NCBI GenBank assembly: GCA_029532625.1
Contig: JARFXM010000003.1
Span: 1,674,001 to 1,738,000, forward strand
Length of the DNA stretch: 64,000 nucleotides
Direction: 5' to 3'
DNA from: Lomentospora prolificans
Taxonomy: Eukaryota > Ascomycota > Sordariomycetes > Microascales > Microascaceae
A model generated the notes under the pieces. The model was not told where the DNA came from. It did not search any database and worked only from the letters and a program-made list of their open reading frames with translations. A program made the position numbers and the translations under genes. Shown here one piece after another: positions 32,676-44,960 of this stretch (positions are counted from its first letter, which is position 1; each line of letters starts with the position of its first letter).

Positions 32676-35600
32676 ATGGCAGGGAGTTCCAGTCGGCCGT
32701 CCGGCGCCGCTAGCGTGGGCAGTAACAGCGTGAATGCCAGTTCACGCGCCTCTCCCGCGGTCGGTGTGGCTGCGACTGCTTCTGGAAAGACGAAAGCTGC
32801 GCAGGTCAACTCCAACGGCTACCACCCATCTTCCTCTCAGACACGCCTCAGCTCGATGAAAAGTGCGCCGCTAGACCTGTCGACGGTAGAACGACGAGGT
32901 CGACTCGCTACAACCTGCCCTCCGCCGAAGAAGAACCGCCCCCACGGGCTGCAGGATGCACCAATCTACCAGCCCACCGATGAGGAATGGAAAGACCCCA
33001 TGGAATACATGAGAAAGATATCCCCCGAAGCAAAAAAATACGGCATCTGTAAAATAATACCCCCGGACTCATGGAATCCGGACTTTGCTATCGACACCGA
33101 GGTAGGGCGTTCATTGTGGTTTCCCCGACAACTTCCCCCGATCGGTCACGAACCGATGCGGTTGGGGTGGATGTTCCTTAACTGACGCTCCCGCGCGTGT
33201 AGAAATTCCATTTCAGAACCAGGAAACAGGAGTTGAATTCCGTGGAAGGCAGTAAGTTTCTCTCCCTCTATTCACCGTCGCGCGCAATAGTGGCTGACCC
33301 CTCCATCTCTAGGCACGCGCGCGAACTTGACGTACACCGACGCCTTGTATAAATTCCACAAGCAACAGGGAAATAATCCCAGCCGTGTCCCCTACGTCGA
33401 TAAGAAGCCCCTCGACTTGTACCGACTAAAAAAGGCGGTGGAAGCGCGTGGTGGTTTCGACAAGGTGTGCAAGCACAAGAAGTGGGCGGAAATTGGCCGA
33501 GACCTCGGTTACAGTGGAAAAATCATGTCGTCCTTGTCTACTTCTCTGAAGAACTCGTACCAGAAGTGGCTTTGTCCGTACGAGGAATACTTGCGCTTGG
33601 CCAAGCCTGGTGTCCACCATCAACTCGAGCTCGAATATGGCGGTCCCCTTACGCCTAGCCCAGCTCCGACACCCGTTAAGAACTCACAAGTCAACACTCC
33701 TTCTGGCGCCAGGGGCAACTCTCCTACTCGTCATGCATCTGATGCGCTTCAGGCTAAGCTTAATGGTGTGAAGAAGGAGACCGATGGCGATACGTCCATG
33801 ACCGACGCGCCCGTGGCGCCGCAGCCTGCCTCTGGAGGATTCACCGCCATCAACTCGGGTGGATTCACCGCGGTGAACTCTGGCGGAGGTTTTACTAGCG
33901 TTAACAAACCAACTGTCTCGGCCCCACAATCGAGAGCGCCTACGCCTTCGAAACAATTCGGCAGCCCCCTAGCATCCTCCAAAAATACGCCGGAGCATCG
34001 TGCTTCACATTTAAAAGAGGGTACTTCTCTAAAGCGTCAGCTCAGCTGTGAAAGCGCCGACTCATCGAAGAAATCCAACGGTGTGGAACAAGAGGAAACC
34101 GACAATGGTAGCCGAAGGAGCAAGCGGTTGAAGAAGGAGGCTGTTCCTACGGTTGCAGGATCTCATATGACGCAGTTTAGGCCCTCCGTTCCCCGGGTTC
34201 CTAGGGAGGAATCCGCGTCAACTGCTGTCCTCGAAAAATGTGAGCAGTGCGGTAAGTTTGAGGAACCTGGAGTTCTCCTTACCTGCGAATCCTGTGACCA
34301 TTCGTATCATGATGCTTGTCTTGACCCACCTGTCAAGCAGAAGCCTGAATCTGGCTGGAACTGTCCACGCTGTCTCGTGGGCGACGGGCAGTTCGGATTC
34401 GAAGAGGGCGGTCTTTACTCACTCCGACAGTTCCAGCAAAAAGCCGCCGATTTCAAGGCCGGCTATTTTGAGAAGAAGATCCCGTTTGACTCGAGCTCCA
34501 ATGGCCCGAAGCCCGTCACCGAGGAGGATGTTGAACGCGAATTCTGGAGGCTGGTCACGGATATCGAAGAGACCGTCGAGGTGGAATACGGTGCCGATAT
34601 TCACTGCACAACACACGGATCTGGCTTCCCCACTATCGAGAAGCATCCCAACAACCCTTACTCAGTTGACCCTTGGAATCTCAACCTCCTTCCTCTGCAC
34701 CCCGAAAGTCTCTTCCGTCATATCAAGACTGATATTTCTGGCATGACTGTCCCCTGGGTCTACGTTGGCATGATTTTCTCCACCTTTTGCTGGCATAACG
34801 AGGATCATTACTCTTACTCGGCCAACTATCAGCACTTTGGAGACACAAAAACTTGGTACGGAATTCCCGGAGACGATGCAGAGAGGTTTGAGGCGGCTAT
34901 GAAAGAGGCCGTCCCGGAACTCTTCGAGACACAACCCGACCTCCTTTTCCAACTGGTAACTCTTTTGACACCTGAGCAGCTAAAAAAAGCTGGCGTGAGG
35001 GTGTACGCGGTCGACCAACGAGCTGGTGAGCTCGTTATCACTTTCCCTCAAGCCTATCATGCAGGCTTCAACCACGGGTTTAATTTCAACGAAGCGGTGA
35101 ACTTTGCGCCATGCGATTGGGAACCCTACGGCCTTTCTGGAGTCGAGCGGTTGCAGCTTTTCCGTCGACAGCCCTGTTTTTCTCACGATGAGCTTCTATG
35201 GACCGCGGCAGAGGGTACGACTAGCGGAGCGTTGACCATCCAGACAGCCAAATGGCTGGCCCCGGCTCTTAACCGGGTCCACGAGCGTGAGAAGTCGCAC
35301 CGAGAAGCTTTTATGGCCAAACACCGGGAAGCCAGGGCTCAGGGTGGAGACGACGACAAGAACTCGACTGATCCACTAGAACCTGTTGTAAACGATGAAG
35401 ATGTCCCGGAGGAAGAGTACCAATGCTCGTACTGCAAGGCGTTCAGCTACCTCTCCAGGTTCAAGTGCAACAAAACTGGCAGAGTCTTGTGTCTTCTCCA
35501 TGCCGGATACCATGCCTGTTGTGATGCTCCGGAGACGCGGAGATTTGTCGGAACCGATCATGTTCTCATTTACAGGAAGACGGAGGAGGATATGGAGATG

Positions 35601-38137
35601 GCCCAGCGGAAAGTAGCCGAAAAGTCTCGTACGCCAGAGGCCTGGGAAGAGAAGTATGAAAAACTTCTAGATGAAGAGGCGGTTCCTGCGCTTAAAACCT
35701 TGAAAGCATTGCTACATGAAGGCGAGAAAATCCCGTTCGACCTCCCATCCCTGCCTCTTTTGCGCGAGTTCGTCGATCGCTGCAATGAATGGGTAGATGA
35801 GGCTACGAATTTTACCGTGCGCAAACAGCAAAATCGCCGAAAGAATGACAAGGCTTGGCAAAGTGGGAAACGGAAATCAATTAGCGGTGGCTCGCCAGAG
35901 CACAAGGACAAGGACCGTGACGTTTCAAACATCTATCGCCTCCTGCAAGAAGCGGAGCATATTGGCTTCGACTGCCCGGAAATTCTGCAACTCCGAGAGC
36001 GTGCCGACGCCATCGAGCAATTCCAGAAGAATGCGCAACGAGCCCTCGAGCACGTTCAATCCCAAGGGATTCAGGAGATTGAGGATCTGCTTGAGGAGGG
36101 TCGCAACTACAATGTGGATATGGAAGAGGTGGACAAGCTTTCCCGAGTTCTCGACCAGTTACGATGGAACGAAAAGGCTCGCGCTAGCCGAGGCCTCTTC
36201 ATGACGCTGAATGATGTCGAGAAGCTCATTGAGGAAGGCAAGAGGCTAGACATTCCTCCGTACAACGACTTTCTCACATATTATACGGAGCAAATGCTGG
36301 CGGGCCAGCAGTGGGAGAAGAAGGCACGAGAATTGATCGCAGCGGAAATTATTCACTACCCTCAGCTCGAGGCGTTGTCTACCCAAGTGCAAATGAACGC
36401 GCTGCCGGTCACAGAGGCGACGCTCTTACGAGTCGACCAAATCCTTCTCAAGCAACGCGATGCCCATCGACAAATCCTAGATCTGACTCAACGGTCGCGC
36501 AACAGCGATTTCCGCAATCGCCCGAGGTATGGCGAGGTCTGTGATATCATGAAGCGCCTTGAAGAACTCAATTCTAAGCCGAGTGGAACGTCGGATCTCG
36601 AGAGGGAACAGAAGAGGCATGAGGACTGGATGCGCCAGGGTAAGAAACTTTTCGGCAAGTCGAACGCGCCGCTTCATATCCTCAAGAGTCATCTCGATTA
36701 CGTCTTGGGCCGCAACCTCGACTGCTTTGATATCGTTCACGATAAGCCCAGAGATCCGGCCGAGCCGGCGTCCAGAGAGCCTAGCCCCGCGACGAAACAG
36801 AAGCGTTGGGAGGACCCCGACCGGGAAGTGTTTTGCCTTTGCCGGCGTGTTGAAGCAGGAATGATGATTGAATGCGGCATATGTCACGAATGGTGAGCGC
36901 TAGTCTGGACCTTGACCTCCTGCTTGTTTTAGTATTAATTGTATTACCCTGGATTAGGTACCACGGCAAGTGTCTCAAAATTGCCCGCGGAAAAGTAAAG
37001 GACGACGACAAGGCTCCGTGGACTTGCCCGATCTGTGACCATCGGGTCCGTATCCCGCGCGACGCGGCTCGACCGAAGCTTGAGGACTTGATGAATTGGT
37101 ACGACGAGATTCCTAACTTGCCATTTCAACCAGAGGAGGAAGAGGTTCTACAAAAGATTATCGACAATGCTCAGGCCTTCCGAGACCACATCGCGCCCTA
37201 CATCAACCCGGTCCTGTCCTCGCAGGCTGAGGCAGAAACCCAGCGCTTCTACCTACGGAAGCTCGAAGGTGCAGAAGTATTCTTAGTTCAGGAAACCAAT
37301 TTTTTCCGTCAAGAGCTCTATAAGTGGTGCCATGTGGCCCCCGAACCGCCGCTGCTCTTCCAAGAGTCTAAGAGTACACGGAAGCCGCGTCCAACCAAAC
37401 TCCAGAAACTCATGGCCCAGCATGGCGTCGACGATCCTGATGACCTCCCCGAGGATGTCAAGGGTAAGGCAAATAGTTTGCGACGGAAAGCTCGCTACTA
37501 CGCTTCCCGTGAGGGAGGCCAAGGCTCTCCTCCCAGCAGCGGGCACCCAGGCATGACTGCGCTTGGCACACCGCATCGTGACGGGCATCCGTTTGCTTTA
37601 GGACCGGGCGGTTCGCCCCTCGATCGGGCAGGGCTCGACACTCCGGGCTCGCACGACGGAGGCTCGGTGATAGCCAGGCCTCTCGGCGAATCCAAGGGCG
37701 ATCCCATGAATATCGATGGGGGTATGATGCATCCTCTCATGCCGGGAGGCCCCCGCGTAACGGTTGACGAGCAAAACCTCTCCCTCGAGGATCGGCTTCT
37801 GCGAGGTCAGTTCGATGGGTTGAACCTGCATTCGGAAACGTTGAAGAGTAAGGCTCTTGAGCTTTTCAAACTCACCGATGTTGGAAGAAGACGCGCCGAG
37901 GAGATTTATGGCGCCGAAGTGTGGAGGCGGGAAGGAGGCGGGTTCGGTAGCGGTGTTAGTGTCGGGCAAAGTGCAGAGCCGCAAGACCCGCGAGAGGTTG
38001 ACAAGATGTTTGTGGACCTTACCAACCAAGAAGATGAGGAGAAGAAAAGCAAGGCGGCGGCGGCCGAGGCGCGGGTGACAGCGGAATCACTTGAAAACGA
38101 GCGTAACGGTATGGATGCACTTCTCGACGGCGAGTGA
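32676..38137 (+). CDS. KDM5: KDM5/JARID1-type histone H3K4 demethylase (JmjN-ARID-PHD-JmjC-C5HC2-PHD)
   Basis: Four exons, 32676-33101, 33203-33251, 33313-36892 and 36958-38137, give 1744 aa. JmjN is at about 94-135 and completed by the 49-nt exon 2. ARID follows at about 160-250 (YTDALYKFHKQQGNNPSRVP), PHD1 at about 468-513 (CEQCGKFEEPGVLLTCESC), and JmjC at about 615-758. The iron ligands are His and Glu in CWHNEDHYSYSANYQHFGD and the distal His in YHAGFNHGFNFNEAVNFAP. A C5HC2 finger is near 862-895, followed by a PLU-1-like coiled region. PHD2 starts near 1332 and is split by the last intron between CGICHEW and YHGKCLK. Such enzymes remove H3K4 di- and trimethyl marks; the domain set matches Lid2-type proteins. 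A linker after ARID has three tandem GGFTAxN-like units. Confidence 0.95.
33829..33909 (+). repeat. Tandem GGFT(A/S)xN(S/K) repeat in the KDM5 linker
   Basis: Three consecutive units encode SGGFTAINSGGFTAVNSGGG followed by FTSVNK. The DNA units differ at silent sites, so the duplication is not brand new. It lies between ARID and PHD1 in a Ser/Thr/Pro-rich linker. Confidence 0.75.
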
Positions 38138-39381
38138 GCTTACTTCTCATGTAACAACACCGAGTATTAATAGCATGTTTCGGGACGGCACGGGATTATC
38201 ACGGCGGGAGGGAGGCAAGTTTCTTTGTTTGATTTATGGTGGAGAATCCATCTTTGAAGCAGGTGATGAGTGTACAGCGAATTGTCCGGCAAGAAACCTG
38301 CGCCGTTTTCAAAAGGGAGCAAAGGACGGATGTGCGGAAGGGCGAATTCAAAAACAAAACCGGCAGCGTGGATTTGGCCAGTGGGATTTAGGGAGTGGTT
38401 TCTATCGGCATATTGTGATTTTTTTTTTTCTTTTTTCTTTATCTTTATTTCTGTTGTTATGCGAGATCTCCATTTCACTTGTCTGTATTCCTTACCAGAG
38501 TCGCCTGGCCGAGAAGGCTTCATTGTTAGCAATAGTTAGACGTGGATTCATTTATGAGATATTGCCAAGTTGACAAACAACATGGCTTTTCCGAAGATAC
38601 AACCCGTTCCCGCAAACTTTTGAATAGCCCTGGTCGGCACGGGCAAAGTCCTCGGACCGGCAGCATTTTGGGGATCCAAAGAAGAAACGGAGAAATGGCT
38701 TTTACGAATGATTAACACGCAAGTACTACGTTTGAGGATGCAGAGATGTAGGTCTCGTGAATGAAACGACCACCAGACGAAAACTTGACGAGAATCATAG
38801 CTACCGGGGATCGTGATCAAACGGACTCTTCCGAGAATGAATATCAGATTGTTCTCAGAACACCCCCGAAGACAGCAGAATGCTGTTGTCGCCGAGCAGA
38901 ATATGCCATGGACACTCACTTGGACAAGTGGGCCGAATTCCAAACGACAGGGCAGTTCATGAGGAAGAAGAAAAGAAAAAGAGAAGAGAGAAGTACAAAT
39001 GCGGGTCGCGACATGTTTTGGTTTGGTGTGCGGTGGCACGCGCGGCAGGAGCCGGAAGCACAAAGGTCACGTGGTATTTCACGTGAAGGGTCGCTGATAA
39101 TTGATGGGAGGCGATTGGCTACTTTGGACCGAGGTACCGGTTTAATGTTTCGTCACATCACCGTGGGTGGGAAGGCTAAAGAGAGCCTTTCTTTGGCTTG
39201 GGACGCACCTCAGCATCTGAAATTCCCGAAGCGCAGGAAAACAGCCAAACCAACTTCTACCTCCTCCGTTACCCAACCCTCCCTGCACTCTTACGGCATT
39301 GCACTTTCCCAGGCATAATCGGTGTTTTGCCAATTAATTCCACCCTTTGTCCAATTGGTTTTCCTACCATCACTCGCCATC
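38138..39381. other. Intergenic region between KDM5 and SDHC
   Basis: Holds a T-rich tract at about 38418-38450 and two CACGTG elements near 39068-39085. No gene is supported; open frames of up to 185 codons have no recognisable domain. Confidence 0.5.
39068..39087 (+). promoter_or_regulatory. Pair of CACGTG E-boxes upstream of SDHC
   Basis: CACGTG occurs at 39068-39073 and again at 39080-39085, start-to-start spacing 12 bp. The second is the centre of a 10-bp palindrome TTCACGTGAA (39078-39087). They lie about 300 nt before the SDHC start codon. Twin sites about one helical turn apart suggest a bHLH-factor element; binding is inferred. Confidence 0.5.
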
Positions 39382-40208
39382 ATGATCGCGCAGAGGGTGG
39401 GACTGTCGGCTTTCCGACGAGGTTCGTTGACCCGAAATTCGATGAGCCGAGAGATGCGCTTCCGGGCCGGGAAGCTTGTGGCCACAGGACTCGAGATGGA
39501 ATTGGATCACTGACATGTTGTCTTGACAGGAGCTGCTATCCGACCTAACGTATCCTTTACGCAAAACGTGCCCAGGCTCGCCGTTGCTTCCAGCCTTTCC
39601 ACCTCTGCTCCCTCCCGGTAAATCCCATCCCACCCTCCCAAAGCCCATGAAGAGCATGCCCGAAGGAAAAAAAAAAAAAAAAACCCAAAACATAAAAAAG
39701 AGAAGTGGAAGGACACATGAAGCTAACTTAAAGGGGGGAGCCATCCCCTCCTCACAGCAACGCCGCCGTCGCGACCGAGAAGCTCACCCCCGACCAAGAA
39801 GAAACCATCCTCGCCGCCCAGCGCAAGCTCCGCCCGATCTCACCCCACCTCCAGATCTACCGCCCCGAGCAGACCTGGTTCGGCGCCTCCATCTGGACCC
39901 GTATCACCGGCAGCGCCCTCGCCGGCGCCCTCTACGGCTACAGCATTGTCTACCTCGCCTCCCCCCTCCTCGGCTGGCACATCGAGTCCTCCGCCCTCGT
40001 TGAGGCCTTTGCCGGCCTCGGCGCCTTCAGCAAGGGTGCCATCAAGTCCGTCATCGCCTGGCCTTTTGTCTACCACCTCTTCAACGGCATAAGGCATCTT
40101 ACCTACGACATGACTTGGGGATTCTCGAAGCCCGTCATCTCCAAGGTCGCTACTGCCATCACTGCCTCGTCTACCGTTATCGCCCTTGCTCTTGGCTTCT
40201 TGTGGTAA
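39382..40208 (+). CDS. SDHC: Succinate dehydrogenase cytochrome b subunit (SDHC/Sdh3)
   Basis: Three exons, 39382-39421, 39530-39617 and 39758-40208, give 192 aa. Phases 1 and 2 are respected and join the short N-terminal exons into a basic presequence (MIAQRVGLSAFRRGAAIRPN). The mature part has the SDHC signature RPISPHLQIYRPEQTWFGAS, then RITGSALAGALY, three membrane helices, and the haem-ligand His in FNGIRHLTYDM. It anchors complex II in the mitochondrial inner membrane and forms part of the ubiquinone site. Intron 2 contains a run of about 17 A. The first two introns cut the presequence away from the conserved core, so a single-exon reading would miss the N-terminus. SDHC is a known target site of SDHI fungicides. 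Confidence 0.93.
39667..39683 (+). repeat. Poly-A tract in SDHC intron 2
   Basis: About 17 consecutive A within the 140-nt second intron of SDHC, followed by another A-rich stretch. It is a mononucleotide run likely to vary in length between strains. Confidence 0.8.
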
Positions 40209-40850
40209 ATGGGCACGTGGGCTGTGAGGTAATGGGTGCGACTGGCAAAGTAGAGGTGATGGAATGAGGGCGGAGGGGGAGGAGAAACTGTAAACCAGGT
40301 GGCGACTGGAAGGGTAGTAGGGTAGTAGAGCATTAGCATCGGTGTAGTGGGTGGATGACTCCAGGGCCACACGGTCGGTGTTGGAATAAAAGTGTACTTT
40401 TTTCTTTTCTTTCTTGGGTTATTACAAGAGGCGCCCGTATGTCCATACATTGAATCAAATACAATGGCAACATTTCCTTTATTCCACGCTATGCAGCTGC
40501 GTTAAGCAGCCTTGACCACGCCTCGAGTTGTGCATCATTTAGGATCATTTCCAGTCAAACAAAGGTCAATGCAAGTAGTATTGTAAGAGGAACGCCTATT
40601 CCTTAACAAATCATTGTTCATTCTCATGACCGTCCGAATGCGAAAAAACCACTGGTATCATCAAGTTTCCTCCACCGCGTCGCCATCATTCTTGCTCCTC
40701 GTAATGTACAGTCTCCACGTCCGTCCGCTCGCTGCTGTCAGAAGAATCCCAGACTCCCAACTCCCGCGCCGCCGCGATAACCCTTTCCTCCATGGAGGGC
40801 CCGTCCGAGCCATGCCTTGCCAAATCAAGATCCACAGAGTCCGCCGAAGT
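40209..40850. other. Convergent 3' region of SDHC and TAF6
   Basis: 3' UTRs of the two converging genes. A GAATAAAAG-like polyadenylation signal lies near 40383-40391. No gene is seen. Confidence 0.5.
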
Positions 40851-42327
40851 CTATTCGGTGAATCTCACCTCGAGAATCTTCTTCACGAGCTGGTGATTGC
40901 CGAGCGCCGCGACGCGCTGGCCGATGATGTCGCCTAGGAAATCGCACAGGTCGTTGCGTTCCGAGTCGGAGATGGTCCCGTTGGTGGCGGGCTCGTTGTC
41001 GAAAGGAACCTGGTCTTGAGAGATGAGGGCGGTTGCATTGACAATGCCGCCCGTAAGCATCTCAAAGTCTAACTTGGCGTCGGGCTTGTCCTTGAGCGGG
41101 TGAAGGATGACGTCGTTGACGCTCTTGAGAGTCTTGAGCGCAATCAGACGCACAGCTTCGGGGCCGCCCGCAGCAGCAAGTCCGCTGATAGCGCCAAAGA
41201 GAACGGGAGCCGGCTTGGACTGGTCGAGGAAGTGCTTGAGACAGGTGCGAGTGAGTTTCGACCGGAGGAGAGGGTTTGAGGCGGAGTAGCGGCGGGCTAG
41301 TTCGCCGACAAGGGAGGCAGAGAACTCTCGCAGCTGGTACTGTTCCTTGACAGCCTCTGGGCCCTCCTCTGATCCGAGCTTACGGGATAGCAGACAGGTG
41401 AGAACGGGGGCCGAGAGCGGGCTAGCGTAGGGGTCGAGGAAGAGGGTTTCGTTGGCGATGAGTGCCGACGTTAGCTCCATCATGCGACGCAGCACAAAGA
41501 CGTCGTCGAGGTGATGGGTAATTTGATCGGAGACAAAGTTGATGAAGTAAGGAACAAGTTGGTGAATACCAGGATCGTCTCTAACCGAAGCAAGAGCAGC
41601 CTGGCGTAGACGCACAACCTCTTCGTCCCGGTTATCATCCAACAGAGCCGCTTGAATCTTGTCAAAGTATAGCACCATTTCCTTGCTGATAACGTGCTTA
41701 ACGGCCGGCCGGTTCGCGCCATCGTTGCCGGCGAGGGCAGCCAGAGCGGGGTTTGCTCCGGCACCCTTGGGGAGGAGTTCGTTCGACCTCGCGTCAGACT
41801 GCATCGGGTTCTGTGGAATCGCTGGCTGCACACCTTCAATGGCAAGCCAATGGGCTAAAGACGGCGCTGGGGTTAGCATAGCTTCACTGGAATATCAGGA
41901 CCTACGTAGGACAAGTAACCGTACCTGTGACAGTGGTGTCGCGAGGGATTTTGGGGAGTGGGGCATTAATCAGCTTTTCGAAATCGATTTCCTCGTCCTC
42001 AAGGTAGTATATGGGCTGTCCAGGGCCCAAGCTCGCCTCTCCGTATCGCAGCGGTCGAGTGGATTCGTAGCCGTAGAGGGGTTCGACGTCGAGAACGCGC
42101 AAGGCGGCATTAACATCCTGGACGGAAAGAGTGGTGCGATGAGCAGCCCTCATGAGCCTCAGCGATTCGACAATAACCTGGCCAACTCGGTACTCGACAT
42201 CCTGGGTGAGGCAGCGCAGGGCTTCTTCGGAAATGTTGGCGATGCCAACCGACTCAGCGACGTCCTTGACATTTTCGGCATTCCAGAGCAACTTCGGCTG
42301 GTCGGTGGTTGTGGCCTGGCCAGACAT
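40851..42327 (-). CDS. TAF6: TAF6, TFIID/SAGA subunit
   Basis: Two exons on the minus strand, 42327-41925 and 41854-40851, give 468 aa with a phase-1 junction (GTACGG to TTTAG). The N-terminal histone fold (about residues 12-78: LLWNAENVKDVAESVGIANI, EEALRCLTQDVEYRVGQVIV, LRVLDVEPLYGY) pairs with TAF9. The following segment contains the conserved linker YYLEDEEIDFEKLINAPLPK. The C-terminal part is helical with the TAF6C HEAT-type repeats (VRDDPGIHQLVPYFINFVSD, LMELTSALIANETLFLDPYA-like, LTRTCLKHFLDQ). TAF6 is a scaffold of TFIID and, in fungi, of SAGA, acting in promoter recognition by RNA polymerase II. Length and domains are normal. Confidence 0.95.
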
Positions 42328-43506
42328 TGCTCCGGCAGTCTAGCTCAGTCGATTAGGGCAGAGATTGGTGACGACGGGGGGAGGTTTACCGATTGACGGG
42401 ATTGCTTGCCTTGAATAACCCAAGATCGAGCTGCGAGGGTTGGGAATAGGTGAAGTCGTGAGCTCGTGGTCGATTAGTCAGCATACAGCCGAGCAAGCAA
42501 TGCCCAGATTAATACGAAGGTAGTTGACGGCCCAATTATTGGCATCACTTTGTTCGAATGAGTTATGATTTTGCGTCGAACCCTGAAGAAAAGAGAGAGG
42601 AAAAGAGAACGAAGCCTGCGAATCACTTTCCATGAATCAGTTATTGAAGGCTTTACAATCCTCATAAATTTATTGGATATTGGAAGTCATAAAGCTCCCA
42701 TCTTACTATATCCTTCACTGTACTCGTAGAGCTAAGCTCCCAGATATGTAGACTGTATTTCATTTCGCGAATTGACATCCGCGGGTTCGACGTGAAAGGG
42801 AAAGGAATGCTTGATTGCCATTATTGATATGGACGAGCCATCCCCCACGCCAAACTATCTGAGGTATGACCATTCTACCGATCTGATTTCCATACGGTAA
42901 ACACCATCGATTGCTATCTTCAGAATCACCAGGAGTCTTTTGGGAAATATATCCACTGCATTGTAAGAGCTCCAAGGGCTATTTTTCCGGCCTTCATTCA
43001 TTCTTTCCGGCCTTCATTGATCCATCGAATCATATCTAGACTATAGTAGCTTCCCATCTTTGGCACAGGGGAGTTTGAACGGTCGCCTTGCTTCTTGGCT
43101 CGCTTCCCACTCCCTCAGGCGGTTCGCCACAACCCTGGGACCGCGAGCCACTTCCAGAGACGGTAGTCCTCGCCCTATCGTATATGGGTAAATAAAGTAG
43201 GGCTGCTTCGGTAGCTTGGCTCGGACTCACGGGGTTCTTGGCAAAATCTTAGCCATCTTCGGAATTGTGCGAGCGCGGAAGCTTGAAGTTGGGATTCCTG
43301 TTATGTTTTGGAGGCCACTGGCTTATCCGGCCAGAGCAATCGCGGGACCAAAGTCTGATTGAGATTGCTGCGTTCGATATAAGAACCTACTGCTCGATTG
43401 CTTAGTTGATAGAGACCGTGTAGTTTGGATTGATAGTTCATCCAAAGGGAGACCCGCGCGGCTGGAAAGAAGGAGGGTTTATATCTTGTGTCTCTACACC
43501 ACAGGC
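42328..43506. other. Intergenic region, TAF6 promoter side to the zinc-finger remnant
   Basis: Contains the TAF6 promoter and, at 42984-43018, a 15-bp word duplicated 20 bp apart. A minus-strand open frame at 43036-43230 could be a further piece of the decayed zinc-finger gene, but nothing in it is diagnostic. Confidence 0.4.
42984..43018 (+). repeat. Two-copy tandem repeat, period 20 bp
   Basis: TTTCCGGCCTTCATT occurs at 42984-42998 and 43004-43018. It looks like a simple local duplication. Confidence 0.85.
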
Positions 43507-44960
43507 CTAGGCCGCCAAGGTCTGCACTGGCACGTCGGATGCTGTCTGACGGAGAGGTCCAAAACGCGGAGCCTGAGGAGAGGGTGATTCCGTTTCTCTG
43601 CTCCTAAAGTGATCGTTGTAGAACTCTCGAACCGTATCTGTGATTTTTCGCGAAGTCGTATGAATGGAGAGCTCGGTCAACTCTGGGTAATCCTGGCTCA
43701 GTATCTAGCGAACCTTCTCATGGATTTGAGGCTCCCTAGATTGCAAGTCTTTTCGAACTTTCCTCCGTTCATCCTGTCGGATAGCATCCTTTTTATCAAG
43801 CGGCTCAAACTCTTTATGGCGATGTTGGTTCCTTGATACTTTGCCTTCCCTACTAAGTGATCCAAACACAGTTGGGATAACTCACCTTCACATGGAATAT
43901 CCGATATATCATCGTTAAGAAACAGTAACATCCATAGGCTCTCTCATGACTTAATGCCATTCTTCCTTTCCCTCAGTCTCAGTGCCGCATCCTTGCTGAT
44001 TCCGTCTTTGGATCCAGCTCTTCGACAACTGAACCGGCTTTACTCGGCACATGGCACCAACACACTTTGTTAGATGGAAGTTTCGGCCAGCTAAGGTCCG
44101 AAATGATTTGTGGCATCTAGGACAGTCAAATGACTCGTCATAGTAGATGTGTGGGTGTTTGTGAGCCTGGTTGACATGTCGCCTGAGTAGAATAGGTGAT
44201 AAGTTTTCACTCGAAATACCCATATAACATTGGGTGCTGGAACACTTACTTCAGAGTAGAGAAATTCGGGAAGGACCTCGCTGCGCAGATGGTATGCGTT
44301 TCGGCATTGAACTTTGCAAGGTTTCGTTTCCTATATGGGCACCCGTATCCGCGATCGCCTAGGGGCACCATCGGAGTCGGCTTCGGAACCGGTAAGTGTT
44401 TCCACGGATCCACTCAAAACTTGGGCACTAAGGACTAGCACTGCGATCATTGTCGCTGTCGCTGTTCCCATGGATGCGATGGCTATGTGAGGGGCAAAAG
44501 GCCATCTGCTCAGAAAAGAAGCATGGCCAAGAGAAAACCGAGATATCCGATTCCAAAATTGATATGGCTTGCGGCATGTCCTTCTTATCTCTGATACAGG
44601 GAGGAGTATTAATGTCACTTCCAATTATCCGCGCAGGGACGGATGTTTCTAACGTGCCGCATGTTTTGACAGGCCTCCGGAACGCGGTAGACAAAGACGA
44701 CTTCCGGTGTCTGGTCCCTTGATGCCAAGCGAGATTCCAGTTCTCTGGGCCTTTCTTCTCTCCTCCGCTGATGCCCCATTCCTCGTCGCCGCAGTGGCTG
44801 GTACGAGGGGCGCCGCGCTCTGGGCAATTCGATTTCGACCATATTCAACCGTGTTGATCTGCTTTGAAGTGGCGTTCGTCAAGACCTAGTGCAAGGCTCT
44901 GTGCATAGGTATGAACATATTCGAGCTGTACATGGTCAACCTTGGGGAGATCCTAATAGA
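43507..44960 (-). pseudogene. Decayed C2H2 zinc-finger gene
   Basis: Minus-strand pieces line up in the order of a fungal C2H2 family. (1) An exon-like frame 44960-44428 follows a TTAG acceptor, contains one TGA, and ends in a Ser/Asp-rich stretch GNSDSDNDRSASP. (2) A finger exon ends at 44250: GCPYRKRNLAKFNAETHTIC, then FPNFSTLK. (3) After a normal 67-nt intron (44249-44183), RHVNQAHKHP and FDCPRCHKSFRTLAGRNFH follow. (4) After a frame change, SKDGISKDAALRLRERKNGI continues past a TGA to ESLWMLLFLNDDISDIPCE. (5) After another plausible intron, EFEPLDKKDAIRQDERRKVR runs past a TAG to a helical C-terminus ending at 43507. The stops fit single C-to-T changes (CGA to TGA, CAG to TAG). The family typically has CPFRKRNP-like first fingers. 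Function is unknown. I cannot exclude that one segment is still expressed. Confidence 0.65.

Noticed and set aside
38761..39318. 185-codon frame upstream of SDHC
   Set aside because: It runs through the SDHC promoter region with the E-box pair and has no domain; composition is unlike neighbouring proteins.
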